Notes under the pieces: model-generated
Seen by the model: the letters and a program-made list of their open reading frames with translations, nothing else
The model's database searches: none
What the model was told of the DNA's origin: nothing
Assembly: GCA_016927185.1 (NCBI GenBank)
Contig: JAFGND010000060.1
Location: forward strand, 1-64,000
DNA length: 64,000 nt
Direction: 5' to 3'
Source of the DNA: Candidatus Coatesiibacteriota bacterium
GTDB lineage: Bacteria > JAFGND01
Translations under genes and position numbers: made by a program
In this document: piece after piece, positions 44,319-56,620 of the stretch
How the letters are laid out: every line of letters starts with the position of its first letter
Position numbering within the stretch: the stretch's first letter is position 1

Positions 44319-45583
44319 AGAAGTGGGTGTTTTATTTGCTGCTAGTTCTTATTACTATCGGCTGCAGAAGGAAAGATGGTAAAATTGAGTTTTCCTGTCC
44401 TGGAAAGGAAAAAGAGATAGTTTTTTGGCATGCTATGGGAGGTCCACTGGGAGAGACTTTAGAATCATTAGTTAATGATTTTACAAAGCAATACCCAAAA
44501 TACAAGATAAGGCTTGTTAACTGCGGAAATTATAATGCTCTTTCTCAGAAAGTAATGGCATCACTTGCAGCCAAGAATACTCCGACAATAGCTCAAGTAT
44601 TTCCAACTCAAGTTGCAGTTATGATAAAATCAGATAGAATCCATCGTCTTGATGAGATGCCTAATGCAAATCTTGTTATAAAGAGAACATTTCCTGTACT
44701 TATAAGAGAGAATACCTGGAATGATCAACTGTGGTCTATTCCTTTCAATAAATCAGTACAGGTAGTATATTACAATGTAGAGGAGTTCAAAAAAAATGGA
44801 TTAAAACCTGCTACAAGCTGGACAGAATTTGATCAGCTGGTTGATAAACTGACAAGAAAAGATGAAAATGGAAAGACTTTGCGTTATGGTCTTGGAATGA
44901 GCTTGTCAACCTGGACTTTCCAGAATTTCCTTTCTCTTGCTGGAGGAGAATTACTAGACAAGGATGGAAATCCTCAATTTCATAATGAAACTGGTATTAA
45001 GACTTTGTCTTTCCTGCTTAATCTGATTCACAAGAAAAAAACAGCAAAGGTTCTTGAAGGTTTCGAGATTCAAAATGAATTTCTTGCAGGAAATATTGGA
45101 ATGGTTCTGGGATCATGCGCTTCTTATTCATTCATGAAACAGATATCAAGATTCAAGCTTGGTGTATTCCATCTTCCTGCAGACAAGAAAGCATTAACTA
45201 TTGTTTCAGGAACCAATATTGTTCTTTTCAAGGGAAAACCTGCTGATCAGACTGAAGGGGCATGGCGTTTTCTGGAATGGCTTACGGAGCCAAAGCAGAG
45301 TGTAAAATGGTCTATGGCAACAAGTTATGCTCCATTAAATCCAGAATGTTTTCAGGATAAGGAATATCTTGAATATCTTGACAAAATTCCTGGATTGAAA
45401 GATGCTTATTTGACGATGCAGAATGGAGACATGGAGCCAAGATTTTCTTTCTGGGTAGATGGAAGAAAGATACTTTCTGATCATCTTGAGAAATGCCTCA
45501 TAAAGGAGGATGCTGATCCCAAAAAGGAATTGACAGAAGCAGCTCAGGAGATCTCTGCAATAAAAGAAAGAGAAAGTAAGTAA
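44315..45583 (+). CDS. ABC-type sugar transporter, solute-binding lipoprotein (family 1)
   Basis: A 422-residue extracellular binding lipoprotein with lipobox ITIGC near residue 17. It has the classic family 1 layout: KEIVFWHAMGGPLGETLESLVNDF, LAAKNTPTIAQVFPTQVA, LWSIPFNKSVQVVYYNVEEFKKNGLKPATSW and FLAGNIGMVLGSCAS, as in UgpB/MalE relatives that bind sugars or glycerol phosphates. The permeases and ATPase are not adjacent. It overlaps maf by ATGA, an unusual partner. Confidence 0.9.
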   Translation: MKKWVFYLLLVLITIGCRRKDGKIEFSCPGKEKEIVFWHAMGGPLGETLESLVNDFTKQYPKYKIRLVNCGNYNALSQKVMASLAAKNTPTIAQVFPTQVAVMIKSDRIHRLDEMPNANLVIKRTFPVLIRENTWNDQLWSIPFNKSVQVVYYNVEEFKKNGLKPATSWTEFDQLVDKLTRKDENGKTLRYGLGMSLSTWTFQNFLSLAGGELLDKDGNPQFHNETGIKTLSFLLNLIHKKKTAKVLEGFEIQNEFLAGNIGMVLGSCASYSFMKQISRFKLGVFHLPADKKALTIVSGTNIVLFKGKPADQTEGAWRFLEWLTEPKQSVKWSMATSYAPLNPECFQDKEYLEYLDKIPGLKDAYLTMQNGDMEPRFSFWVDGRKILSDHLEKCLIKEDADPKKELTEAAQEISAIKERESK

Positions 45584-46326
45584 TATATTAACAGTCTTTA
45601 CTTCTTCTGAAATAACATAATAATCTTGGAAGATTCTAATAACTTGACTTTTTAGAAGCGGTTTCAGTTTCAATTCTTAAATAAAAATTCAGATAATGAG
45701 CACAAAACCACATTACTATGGACATAGAAGCAGATTGAGAGACAAGTTCCTAAAGTTAGGTGCTGAAAGTCTTTCTGACTATGAAATAGTTGAATTGCTT
45801 CTTGGTTATGCTTTACCAAGAAGAGATGTGAAACCATTAGCCAAAGAGCTTATTGCCTTATTTTCCGGATTTGCTTCATTGTTTGATACAAAGACAGAGA
45901 AGTTAATTGAAGAAGGGAAATTATCTGAAAATACTGCATTGATTTTTGCTCTTACGAGAGAGATTCAAAGAAGATATGCGCTGGATAAGATTGAACAAAA
46001 GCCAGCCGTACAAAGTCCTGAAGAAGTTTATAATTTTGCCAGACCTACCCTTGCAGGCTTAGAGAAGGAGGAATTCTGGATAGCTTTTCTTGATGCCGCA
46101 AACAGGGTGATAGCTTTCGAGAAAATTGGTCAGGGTACTGTGAACCAGAGTGTTGTTTATCCCAGAATTGTCGTTGAAAGATGTATTAAATTTAATACAA
46201 CAGCAGTGATCTTCATGCACAATCATCCTGCAGAAAATCTTCAACCATCAGTTGCAGATATCACATTAACTCAGAAACTGAAGAAATTACTGGCAGATAT
46301 TGGTATATTTCTGCATGATCACGTAA

Positions 46327-48947
<2,621 letters not shown>

Positions 48948-49793
48948 GAGAAAGTCGTCTTTTCAGTAATGGATGTTTTACAGCATTGTAAGCAGGGAAA
49001 TACTGATTCATTAACGATATAGCAGCCTTCCTGTCAATTTTCTTGGTGATTATTCTCAAAACATTTTCAGATTGTGAAAAATTTGAGGGAAGAACAAGAT
49101 GACGTATTAAAACTCCTCTATAAGCAATCTTGTTTTTCAATTTCAGTCTTCCTGTCTGTCGATACATTTCTTTTATAGCCTTGATTGCAATGTTTCTGTA
49201 ACCAGGCATTTTTGAAATCTCTTTTGAAACCTTGTTTGATGAATACTTGAAATCAGGCAGGTAAATATCTATAAGTCCATCTAGCAAGGCAAGACATTCC
49301 ATAGTCATATAAGCATTGGTGTTAATTATTAAAGGTAAATTCAACCCTTTATCTATCGCAAGATACAAGGAATCTATGAATAAAGGAATATGAGGTGTTG
49401 GAGTTACTAGTCCTATATGATGGACTTTTCTGTTCTGCAGTTTTATCATTTCTAAGGCAAGATCAATGCTGGCTATTTCATTTCCTACCCCAAGCTGGGA
49501 AATAGGATAATTCTGGCAGAATGTGCATCTTGCAGTGCAGCCTGAAAAGAAGATATTACCAGTTCCCCTGAAATTATCGCCTTCTCCTGCTAAACAGGGC
49601 TCCTCTCCAGTATGAACTATTATGCTGGCAACCTTCAGTTTACTTCCTTGTCTGCAAAAGCCTTTTTCTCCCTTCAGTCTGTTTATCTTGCATCTATGAC
49701 CGCATAAAGTACAGCAAGATAACATCTTGAGTGACTGTTCTTTCTTTGCAGCCCAGTCTGCATCAGAAAGATTCATATAAGAAGGATATTTCA

Positions 49794-50126
49794 TTACAAA
49801 GAAATGACTGTATCTGATTCAAGAAGAATCTTTGATATTTCTCTCATGTTGGAAATAGTTCCGATTTCAATCTTGTCTTTAAGATCAAAGAAAACCAGAC
49901 AAGTTCCGCAGCAGAGTATTTTCACTCCCTTTCCTTCCAGTTTTTTTAAAGGCTCAACGGTTGATTCTCCCCTTAAAGCAAGTTTTACTCCTTTATTCAT
50001 CAAGATTATTGTGTCTGGAATTTTATCAAACTCAAGAATTGTATTGAAAAAATTAAAAATTAATTTTGTTCCTAAATCCTCGTTATCTGGACCAATCTTA
50101 TTATCATGACAGAAAATTGTCTTCAC
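49794..50126 (-). CDS. DsrE-domain protein, YedF C-terminal-like
   Basis: A 110-residue DsrE-fold protein. KTIFCHDNKIGPDNEDLGTKLI opens it, and VKILCCGTCLVFFDLKDKIEIGTISNMREI matches the C-terminal domain of the selenium-associated YedF family (CGTCL and G-x-x-SNM blocks). The N-terminal TusA/SirA domain usual in YedF is absent. DsrE proteins relay sulfur or selenium; Cys in CCGTC are candidates. It is coupled to the radical SAM gene, which is suggestive but does not prove shared work. Confidence 0.8.
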   Translation of the reverse strand: MKTIFCHDNKIGPDNEDLGTKLIFNFFNTILEFDKIPDTIILMNKGVKLALRGESTVEPLKKLEGKGVKILCCGTCLVFFDLKDKIEIGTISNMREISKILLESDTVISL

Positions 50127-50325
50127 AATTACCCCTTTCTTTTCTGCAAAGGATTGGAATTATTGGTAATCAGTCAATGAAATAAGGATAAATTGGATTT
50201 CAGTCATAAAATGTTGTAAATGAATAAATTAGACGTTTTCAATAAAAATTAAAACAGGAAATTTCTATAACTATTTAAAAGAAAAAGCTTTACAAAAAAG
50301 ATGGTTATTTCTTTTTTTGAATTAC

Positions 50326-50811
50326 ATGAAAATTATGGTATTAATTATTCTTCTTCTGGCAACTACCTGCTTAATTTCGGCTAATGTAAAATATTATGCC
50401 CATCTTGGTATTCCTGCAGATTTGAAGCAACTTTACAGCAAAGGTTTTAACCTCAGGAACCAGTTGAAAAAGAATAGCAAAAAGGCTTCTTATAAGTGCG
50501 TTTTAGATAAGAATGGAATTATAAGGGAAATAGTATTCACTGGGAAAAAAACCAAAAAAATAAAATACGCAAAAATAAGAATTTCTTACAAGAAGGGAAA
50601 AATAGACAATATACTTTTCTTGAATTCAAGTGGTAAGCCAGTTGATGCTGGTCCTCAGAATTATGCAAAACTAATGTTCTTGAAAAAGAAAGGTAAATTG
50701 GTAGTATTGAAATATAGAGCTAGAAACATAAAGAAAAAGAAATCCCAGAAAACAGAAAGTATTTTCAACATAAATAGTGAATCAATAAATAACTGCAAAG
50801 GCGGAACTTGA
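50326..50811 (+). CDS. Small exported lysine-rich protein of unknown function
   Basis: About 161 residues with a signal peptide (MVLIILLLATTCLISANV). The mature protein is strongly basic, with Lys runs (KNSKKASYK, GKKTKKIKYAK, KKKKSQK) and short beta-strands. No family is recognised. The frame opens at TTG 50317, but ATG 50326 places the signal peptide correctly; neither has a clear ribosome-binding site. The 190 nt upstream are very A+T-rich with no confident promoter. It is convergent with kdsA across a hairpin. Confidence 0.65.
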   Translation: MKIMVLIILLLATTCLISANVKYYAHLGIPADLKQLYSKGFNLRNQLKKNSKKASYKCVLDKNGIIREIVFTGKKTKKIKYAKIRISYKKGKIDNILFLNSSGKPVDAGPQNYAKLMFLKKKGKLVVLKYRARNIKKKKSQKTESIFNINSESINNCKGGT

Positions 50812-50818
50812 GGTTATT

Positions 50819-50839
50819 AGAGCTTTAGGTTAAAGCTCT
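50819..50839. terminator. Hairpin between convergent genes
   Basis: A perfect 9-bp stem (agagcttta at 50819-50827, taaagctct at 50831-50839) with a 3-nt loop sits over the kdsA stop codon. The plus side leads to a T-rich stretch. It could terminate both transcripts. Confidence 0.55.
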
Positions 50840-51672
50840 TCATTCGTTTTTATAACTATCTTATGAATTGCAGTTAATTGTTCCAGTAACCATCTCAATT
50901 TATTCAAGTGAAGCATTGATGAAGCATCGCATAATGCATTATAGGGTTCCGGATGAGTTTCAATAAAAATTCCCTGAACACCTGATGCTACTCCAGCTCT
51001 TGCAAGCAAGGGAATAAATTCGGGTTGTCCTCCCTTGGGGTCATGACTCGAGTATCCATAAATCCTTAAAGAATGAGTAACATCATAAATAACAGGATAA
51101 CCCAGATCAGCCATTATTTTCAATGCCCTGAAATCATTTATCAGTGTTCTGTAACCAAAACATGAACCTCTTTCAGTGAGAAGTATTTTTTTGCAATCTA
51201 CTGATTCTGCTTTCTCTATTGCATTTGCCATATCCTCGGGTGCAGAGAATTGACCCTTTTTTATATTGATAGGTTTTCCGGTTCCAGCGGCTTTTATTAT
51301 CAGTCTTGTCTGCTGGGATAAATATGCGGGAATCTGAATACAATCAAGATATCTGCTTGCAAGATCTATTTCATCTCTGCAATGAACATCAGAAAGAACG
51401 GGAACATTTACCTCCTTCTTGACCTTGCCAAGAATCTTCAATCCCTTTTCAAGCCCTGGGCCTTGATATCCATAGGATTTGGAACGATTATCTTTCAAAT
51501 AACTTGATTTGAAAATAAACGGTATATTTAAATCCTTTGTTATAAGATCTATTTCCTTTGCTGTCTCAATAACCACTCCTTCATCTTCTATTACACATGG
51601 ACCAGCTATTAATACAAGAGGCTTGTTCAGGCCAATAATAACATTTCCGACATGGACATCTCTCATATTCAA
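50830..51672 (-). CDS. kdsA: 3-deoxy-8-phosphooctulonate (KDO-8-P) synthase
   Basis: A 280-residue enzyme joining arabinose 5-phosphate and PEP in KDO synthesis for LPS. LVLIAGPCVIEDE has Cys26, the metal-ligand Cys of metal-dependent KdsA; IFKSSYLKDNRSKSYGYQGPG, PVLSDVHC, NIKKGQFSAPEDM, LTERGSCFGY and DVTHSLR follow. The KSSYxKxNR form separates it from DAHP synthase. Its ATG overlaps the glmM stop by 4 nt. It supports an LPS-bearing outer membrane. Confidence 0.95.
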   Translation of the reverse strand: MNMRDVHVGNVIIGLNKPLVLIAGPCVIEDEGVVIETAKEIDLITKDLNIPFIFKSSYLKDNRSKSYGYQGPGLEKGLKILGKVKKEVNVPVLSDVHCRDEIDLASRYLDCIQIPAYLSQQTRLIIKAAGTGKPINIKKGQFSAPEDMANAIEKAESVDCKKILLTERGSCFGYRTLINDFRALKIMADLGYPVIYDVTHSLRIYGYSSHDPKGGQPEFIPLLARAGVASGVQGIFIETHPEPYNALCDASSMLHLNKLRWLLEQLTAIHKIVIKTNEEL

Positions 51673-53030
51673 ACCTCCAGTATCTTTTTTGCTGTAATTA
51701 ATAGAAAATCAAGATTTTCCTCTTTCCTGGCTTCTCCAATTATTCTTATTATCGGTTCAGTATTTGACGGTCTGATATGAATCCATTTATCAGGCCAGTC
51801 AAATCTGTAACCATCCTCTTTATTGACAGTACTGCCAGCAAAAACTTCCATTAATTCATCAATTCTCTCTTTTATTATCTCTGCCTGAGCATTAAACCTG
51901 GTCTTTTTCATATAGTATTTCGGTATTGTTTCAATCATAGAAGAAAGCTTGATATCCTTCTCAGCAAGTAAATTCAATATCAACGCTATCCCGATACTTG
52001 CATCTCTTGTAGGATTTATATTTCTGTAAATGATTCCTCCATTTCCTTCCCCGCCAAACAAAACATTCTCTCTTTTCATCCTTTCAACAACATTTGCTTC
52101 TCCAACTGGGGTTCTAAGTAATTTTACACCATTCAATGAACAGATATCATCAAGCATTCTTGAACTTGAAAGATTGGTTACTATATCTGACTTCATCCTT
52201 TTTAAGAAAAGCATGCTGGAAAGAACCAGGGAATACTCTTCACCTACTGCATTTCCCTTTTCATCAATCAATGCAAGCCTGTCTGCATCGGGATCGGTTG
52301 CAAATCCAATATCGGCATTATTTTCAACTACCTTTTTGCATAATACTGATAGATTCTCAGGAACTGGCTCTGGATTTCTGCTGAAGATACCATTCATTTC
52401 TTCATTAATCATTATCACTTCGCATCCAAGTTTTTGAAGCAGTTCCTTGTTGATTTTCGAACCAGCACCATTCCCTGGATCATAAACAACCCGTAATCCT
52501 CTTTGTTTTATAACTCCTTTATCAATAATATCAGAAGATAATATTCCTTCTATATGGTTTCTATATGCTTCATGGTCTTCCCTGAAATTTCCTATTCGAT
52601 TATAATTCTCCCATTCATTTGTTGATGATTTTTCTATAAGGAACTTTATATCATCTTTCAAAATGAAAGTCCCATCACAGGAATAGAATTTGAGAGCATT
52701 CCATTCAATCGGATTATGGCTTGCAGTTATAACAATTCCTCCTGCAGCATCTGAATTTTTTATATTATATCCAACAGAAGGAGTTGGAAGTATTCCAAGA
52801 GATATTACATCGCATCCTGATCCCATAAGTCCAGCAATGGCAGCATTTTCAAGCATTTTACCTGTTATTCTGGAATCTCTGCCAATAAGGATTTTAGGTT
52901 TCGCTCCATGATTCCTTATGCAGAGTTTTCCAAAGCCATAGGCAAATCTGAGAACAATCTCTGGATTAAGGTTTTGGCCTACAATCCCTCTTATTCCGCT
53001 TACTGACGTCATCAATTCATTTTGTTTCAT
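51669..53030 (-). CDS. glmM: Phosphoglucosamine mutase (GlmM/phosphohexomutase)
   Basis: About 453 residues of the alpha-D-phosphohexomutase family. Active-site Ser104 is in ITASHNPIEWN, the metal loop is DPDADRLALID, the sugar loop GEGNGGI, and the phosphate-binding site RPSNTEPIIRII. The TSVSGIRGIVGQNL start is typical of GlmM-like enzymes outside the proteobacterial group, so glucosamine is the likely substrate, though mannose or glucose phosphate is possible. ATG 53030 is chosen over 53057 because aagga lies 8 nt upstream. It is coupled to kdsA. Confidence 0.9.
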   Translation of the reverse strand: MKQNELMTSVSGIRGIVGQNLNPEIVLRFAYGFGKLCIRNHGAKPKILIGRDSRITGKMLENAAIAGLMGSGCDVISLGILPTPSVGYNIKNSDAAGGIVITASHNPIEWNALKFYSCDGTFILKDDIKFLIEKSSTNEWENYNRIGNFREDHEAYRNHIEGILSSDIIDKGVIKQRGLRVVYDPGNGAGSKINKELLQKLGCEVIMINEEMNGIFSRNPEPVPENLSVLCKKVVENNADIGFATDPDADRLALIDEKGNAVGEEYSLVLSSMLFLKRMKSDIVTNLSSSRMLDDICSLNGVKLLRTPVGEANVVERMKRENVLFGGEGNGGIIYRNINPTRDASIGIALILNLLAEKDIKLSSMIETIPKYYMKKTRFNAQAEIIKERIDELMEVFAGSTVNKEDGYRFDWPDKWIHIRPSNTEPIIRIIGEARKEENLDFLLITAKKILEV

Positions 53031-53165
53031 AAATAATTCCTTCAGATAAAATGTCAAATACCTAAGGTTTGTTGCAAGTTAAAACTAAAAATTATACCTG
53101 ATTCAAGGCAACTTGACAAAGAACCCCTATTTTTATTAGTTAACTTGAAAAATATAAGGAGATTT

Positions 53166-53912
53166 ATGAAAAAGTGTTTCTTGATTTTCTTCTCTATCAT
53201 ATATATAGTATTTTTCTCCTGTTCAGATGATGTAACAAATGATGATAATACTGGAACTGGGACTGGAACCAGTACAGGATATAATAAACCTCCTTCCCTG
53301 ACGATAAAGAAACCTTCAGGAGAAAATGATATTGCATTTGCAAAATATACTATAAGCTGGGCTTACTGGGATCTTGATAGTTCTGATACTTTGAAATTGA
53401 ATCTATATTATGATACTGACAGGGATTATAGTTCATTTAGTGGAATCATCGCAGAAAATATTGATCCCAAGGACGGCAGCTATATATGGTCTCTGGAAAA
53501 TGTTGCCCTGGGAGATTATTATATATTGGGAGTAATCACAGATAAGCAGAATATAGTCAGAGCTTACAGTGAGGGCTACCTTACGTTAACTGATGATCCA
53601 AGACCATTGATAGAAGTAACAAAACCTGATAGTGCTGGAGCAAGCGCTTCTGATTTCTATACAATTGAATGGGTTTCTAAAAGTCCTGCAGGAAGCAGTC
53701 TCAAGTTTGATTTATATTATGATACAGACACTACAAGTTCAAATGGGGTTATTGGAACTATAGCAGAGAATCTTCCTGATTCAACCTATTATAAATGGGA
53801 TGTAAGCGATGTTCATAGTGGAACATACTATATCAAGATAACTGCTAAAGATACTCTGGGGAATTCAGTTTACGATTATAGTGAAGGAGCAATAAGAGTA
53901 GGGCAGTTTTAA
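53166..53912 (+). CDS. Lipoprotein with two Ig-like repeats
   Basis: About 248 residues. The lipobox is FFSCS near residue 19, followed by an Asp/Asn stretch and a Thr-Gly-Ser linker (TGTGTGTSTG). Two homologous beta-sandwich-like units follow, each with an SW/EW strand, LYYDTD, an IAEN block, a Y-x-W segment and a YYI strand (around residues 45-140 and 145-240). They look like surface-exposed Ig-like modules. ATG 53166 is chosen because aaggag precedes it. Its linker and first module resemble the N terminus of the WD40 lipoprotein downstream, indicating duplication. Function unknown. Confidence 0.8.
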   Translation: MKKCFLIFFSIIYIVFFSCSDDVTNDDNTGTGTGTSTGYNKPPSLTIKKPSGENDIAFAKYTISWAYWDLDSSDTLKLNLYYDTDRDYSSFSGIIAENIDPKDGSYIWSLENVALGDYYILGVITDKQNIVRAYSEGYLTLTDDPRPLIEVTKPDSAGASASDFYTIEWVSKSPAGSSLKFDLYYDTDTTSSNGVIGTIAENLPDSTYYKWDVSDVHSGTYYIKITAKDTLGNSVYDYSEGAIRVGQF

Positions 53913-53967
53913 GGTTTTTACCAGTATTTAATTCAGCATTTGCCCTCTTATGGATAAGGCGGAGCAT

Positions 53968-55416
53968 ATGAAAAGAACTGGTTTGCTTTTTTATTTTTAT
54001 TTCCTGATCCTTGCTTTTTCATGTGGAGATGACGCTACTGATAATGGTGATAACACAGGTTCAGGAACATCTACAAGTACAAGTACGGGAACAGGAACTG
54101 GAACAAGCACTGGTGAAAATCTCTCAATAACTATCACTAATCCACCTGAGGAAGGGGCATATACTGATAGATATTTCACTATTGAATGGAGTTACACAAA
54201 ACCAGATGGGACTTCTCCTTTAGTTAGCTTGTATTATGATAATGACACAATTCAGGGAGGAGAAACAAAGATAAAGGATCAAATTGCTGTTCAAGTAAAA
54301 TGTTACAAATGGGATACTTCAGGTTTACCGGATCATACCTCTATTTACATATTAGCAATAATAGATGATCTAGGTGTGAAATGCAACTTGAAAGAAATCA
54401 AACAAAGTTTATACAAGCGAAGCAGACTTAGATCGGAGAATATCGGAAAAAATATGACATTAAATATGGATTATTCTGAAGGCACAGTAAATATTGACAG
54501 AACAGGATTGATAAGAACATTTAATGGCCACGAAAGCAAGGTGAATTCAGTTTCCATCTCTCCAGATGGTAATTATGCTTTGTCAGGAGCAGGTGAATAT
54601 TATTATGGGTACAATGTTCTTAAGTACTGGAGAATATCAAACGGAACATGTCTTAGAACTTTTTCCGGTCATTCAAATGTAGTTAATTCTGTTTGCTTTT
54701 CACCTGATGGTCAATATGCTTTATCTGGAGCTGGATATTATTCGGGAGTATCAGATAATACGATAAAGTACTGGAGAATATCAGATGGAATATGCATTAG
54801 AACTCTTTCAGGTCATTCTGATGCAGTCAATTCTGTTTGTTTTTCTCCAGATGGTAAATATGCTCTATCTGGAAGCAGCGATAGGACTTTGAAATTGTGG
54901 GATTTAAAAACTGGAATGCTAATCAGGACATTTTCTGGACACAGCAATAATGTTTCTTCTGTTTGCATTTTAAGAGATGGGCAATATGCTTTATCTGCTG
55001 GCTGGGATAACAAGGAAATATACTGGAGAGTATCTGATGGACAAAGAATAAGAGAGTTCAGCGGACACGAGAGTTGTGTCACATCAGTTTGTATATCCAC
55101 TGATGGAGAATATGCGTTATCTGGAAGTTATGACAATACTTTAAGATACTTTAATCTTGCGGATGGAACTAGTATATTTACTTTTAATGGACATGATGGT
55201 GCAGTCAATTCTGTTTGTATATCTCCTGATGGTAAATATGCAGTTTCAGCAAGCATGGACAAGACAATCAGGTATTGGGATATATCAACTGGCAATTGTG
55301 TAAGAACATATAGAGGGCATAGCAGCAATATCTCTTCAGTATCAATCACGCCAGATGGGAAATTCGCCTTAAGCGGAAGCTGGGATAGGACACTTAAATA
55401 CTGGAGATTATTCTAA
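53968..55416 (+). CDS. WD40-propeller lipoprotein
   Basis: About 482 residues. The lipobox is LAFSC, followed by a Thr/Ser/Gly linker (residues about 30-55), one Ig-like unit with ISWxY- and LYYDND-type strands like the preceding lipoprotein, and seven WD40 repeats from about residue 185 to the end (each with FSGHS-type start, SVCFSPDG and a YW/LW finish), enough for a closed seven-blade propeller. ATG 53968 is supported by aaggcggag 5 nt upstream. It probably displays a binding platform on the cell surface; partner unknown. It has no type IX sorting domain, unlike its relative at 18380. Confidence 0.87.
   Translation: MKRTGLLFYFYFLILAFSCGDDATDNGDNTGSGTSTSTSTGTGTGTSTGENLSITITNPPEEGAYTDRYFTIEWSYTKPDGTSPLVSLYYDNDTIQGGETKIKDQIAVQVKCYKWDTSGLPDHTSIYILAIIDDLGVKCNLKEIKQSLYKRSRLRSENIGKNMTLNMDYSEGTVNIDRTGLIRTFNGHESKVNSVSISPDGNYALSGAGEYYYGYNVLKYWRISNGTCLRTFSGHSNVVNSVCFSPDGQYALSGAGYYSGVSDNTIKYWRISDGICIRTLSGHSDAVNSVCFSPDGKYALSGSSDRTLKLWDLKTGMLIRTFSGHSNNVSSVCILRDGQYALSAGWDNKEIYWRVSDGQRIREFSGHESCVTSVCISTDGEYALSGSYDNTLRYFNLADGTSIFTFNGHDGAVNSVCISPDGKYAVSASMDKTIRYWDISTGNCVRTYRGHSSNISSVSITPDGKFALSGSWDRTLKYWRLF
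54058..54116 (+). repeat. Simple-sequence Thr/Ser/Gly linker DNA
   Basis: Repeated aca/agt/gga-type triplets encode the low-complexity linker of the WD40 lipoprotein. A shorter related tract is at 53250-53279 in the preceding gene. Such tracts can change length by slippage. Confidence 0.6.
54520..55413 (+). repeat. Seven tandem degenerate WD40-coding repeats
   Basis: Seven units of roughly 126 nt share near-identical segments such as tctccagatggtaaatatgc and the ggacat/ggtcat Gly-His codons. High identity among units suggests recent duplication or ongoing gene conversion. Confidence 0.75.
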
Positions 55417-55424
55417 TTTCAAGA

Positions 55425-55446
55425 TGAAACTGTTTCAGTTTTTTAT
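55425..55446 (+). terminator. Weak terminator after the WD40 lipoprotein
   Basis: A 5-bp stem (tgaaa/tttca at 55425-55437) is followed by a T run. It is short; confidence is low. Confidence 0.3.
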
Positions 55447-56300
55447 TACTTCTTGTCCAGACCATTACCTTCAAACCAGTCGGTTTTAATATATCTCTTG
55501 AGAGCTGAGCGGAATAGGTAATCACGATAATTGCAGTATCCAGACAGGCATTGATTATGTCCCTGTTTGGTTTCAAGAAAGACTATTCTTGTCTTTGTCA
55601 AAACCTTTCTTTGAAGTTCTCCTTCTTTTGCAGTCTTGAAAGATATACCTTCCTTTTTCAGCAGGTTCATTACTTTTTTGCTTGATGATTTAGTACTTGG
55701 ACCTATCAAATTCAGATAACGCCTTGCCTTATGCTCCTTCAGCCATTTTACGAATGTATCTTCCTCACCATATTGGCTGTCAAACATTATCACTTCCCTG
55801 ATAGGAATTCCACCATTCTTTATTGCATAAGCCATTGGTTTATAACCACCTGAATGTGATGAAATAACGATAATTCTGGGATTTATTTTTTTTGCATACT
55901 TTTTGTTAACAAGGAATGATCCTGTTTCCAGTATGAATTTCTTTAAGCCATCTTTTTTCATGAGTTCACCTGAATTAGAAGATCCATCCAAATTGGGAAT
56001 TATAAGAATCGCATTCTGTTTGCTTTGAAATAGCTGTTCTCTTAGTTCATATCCCTTCAATGCATATTCCATTGAGCAATTATGCCCATGAAAATGTATT
56101 AAAGCGTCCCACCAGGAAAATTTTTTATAATACTTTGGAATAAAGATAGCTACTTTATTCATGGAAGATTTGAAAGACCATGGACCAGATTTCAATCTTA
56201 ATATGTAAGTAGTCCCGAGGTTTGATTTCTGGACACTCAGCTCTTCATATGAATAAAGTAATGTGAATGAAAGGAAAAGAAACAGGATATATTTAAGCAT
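55446..56300 (-). CDS. Exported alpha/beta-hydrolase-like esterase
   Basis: A 284-residue protein with a signal peptide (YILFLFLSFTLLYS). It shows an alpha/beta-hydrolase outline: IHFHGHN (oxyanion-hole-like HGH), a strand IIVISSHSGGYKPMAYA with the nucleophile elbow S-H-S-G-G, VIMFDSQYGEED and a late GHNQC His. It may be a periplasmic esterase or peptidase; the substrate is unknown. It is the last gene of the seven-gene minus-strand operon and shares one base (TAATG) with the small gene upstream. Confidence 0.7.
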   Translation of the reverse strand: MLKYILFLFLSFTLLYSYEELSVQKSNLGTTYILRLKSGPWSFKSSMNKVAIFIPKYYKKFSWWDALIHFHGHNCSMEYALKGYELREQLFQSKQNAILIIPNLDGSSNSGELMKKDGLKKFILETGSFLVNKKYAKKINPRIIVISSHSGGYKPMAYAIKNGGIPIREVIMFDSQYGEEDTFVKWLKEHKARRYLNLIGPSTKSSSKKVMNLLKKEGISFKTAKEGELQRKVLTKTRIVFLETKQGHNQCLSGYCNYRDYLFRSALKRYIKTDWFEGNGLDKK

Positions 56301-56620
56301 TATTCTTTCTTCAGGATAGGCATCAATGAATTGTCAATATGAAAAAAAGCAATCAGTTCATTTAATGATTCAACTTTGTTCTCTGGAAACAAACTGACTC
56401 TCATATTAGGCGAATTTTTTATACCCTTGAGCATAAATGATCCATTTCTGAATACCTTGTAAAAAGGTTTTGGGAACTCAGTATAATATTCAAACTCACC
56501 TAATGATGAAAGGGAGTTTATGAAATCATCTTGAAGTGCTTTCGAGAATATGAAATCAAACAATGTTGTATCCTTGAAACAATCATCAAGAACTTCTATC
56601 TTAACTACTGAGATTTTCAT
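56300..56620 (-). CDS. Small protein of unknown function
   Basis: A 106-residue cytosolic protein with no signal or membrane segment. It has a beta-alpha layout: MKISVVKIEVLDD, a helix, YYTEFPKPFYKVFRNGSFMLKGI and MRVSLFPEN. The KPFYKV...LKGI block looks structured, but I know no family. It overlaps the aminotransferase-like gene by 4 nt and the esterase gene by one base, so it is certainly co-translated with them. Confidence 0.65.
   Translation of the reverse strand: MKISVVKIEVLDDCFKDTTLFDFIFSKALQDDFINSLSSLGEFEYYTEFPKPFYKVFRNGSFMLKGIKNSPNMRVSLFPENKVESLNELIAFFHIDNSLMPILKKE

Noticed and set aside
54058-54116. Short CRISPR-like or minisatellite array
   Set aside because: The repeat is coding, low-complexity Thr/Ser/Gly sequence without spacers.
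54520-55413. CRISPR array from regularly spaced similar segments
   Set aside because: The period is about 126 nt, in frame, and matches WD40 protein repeats.
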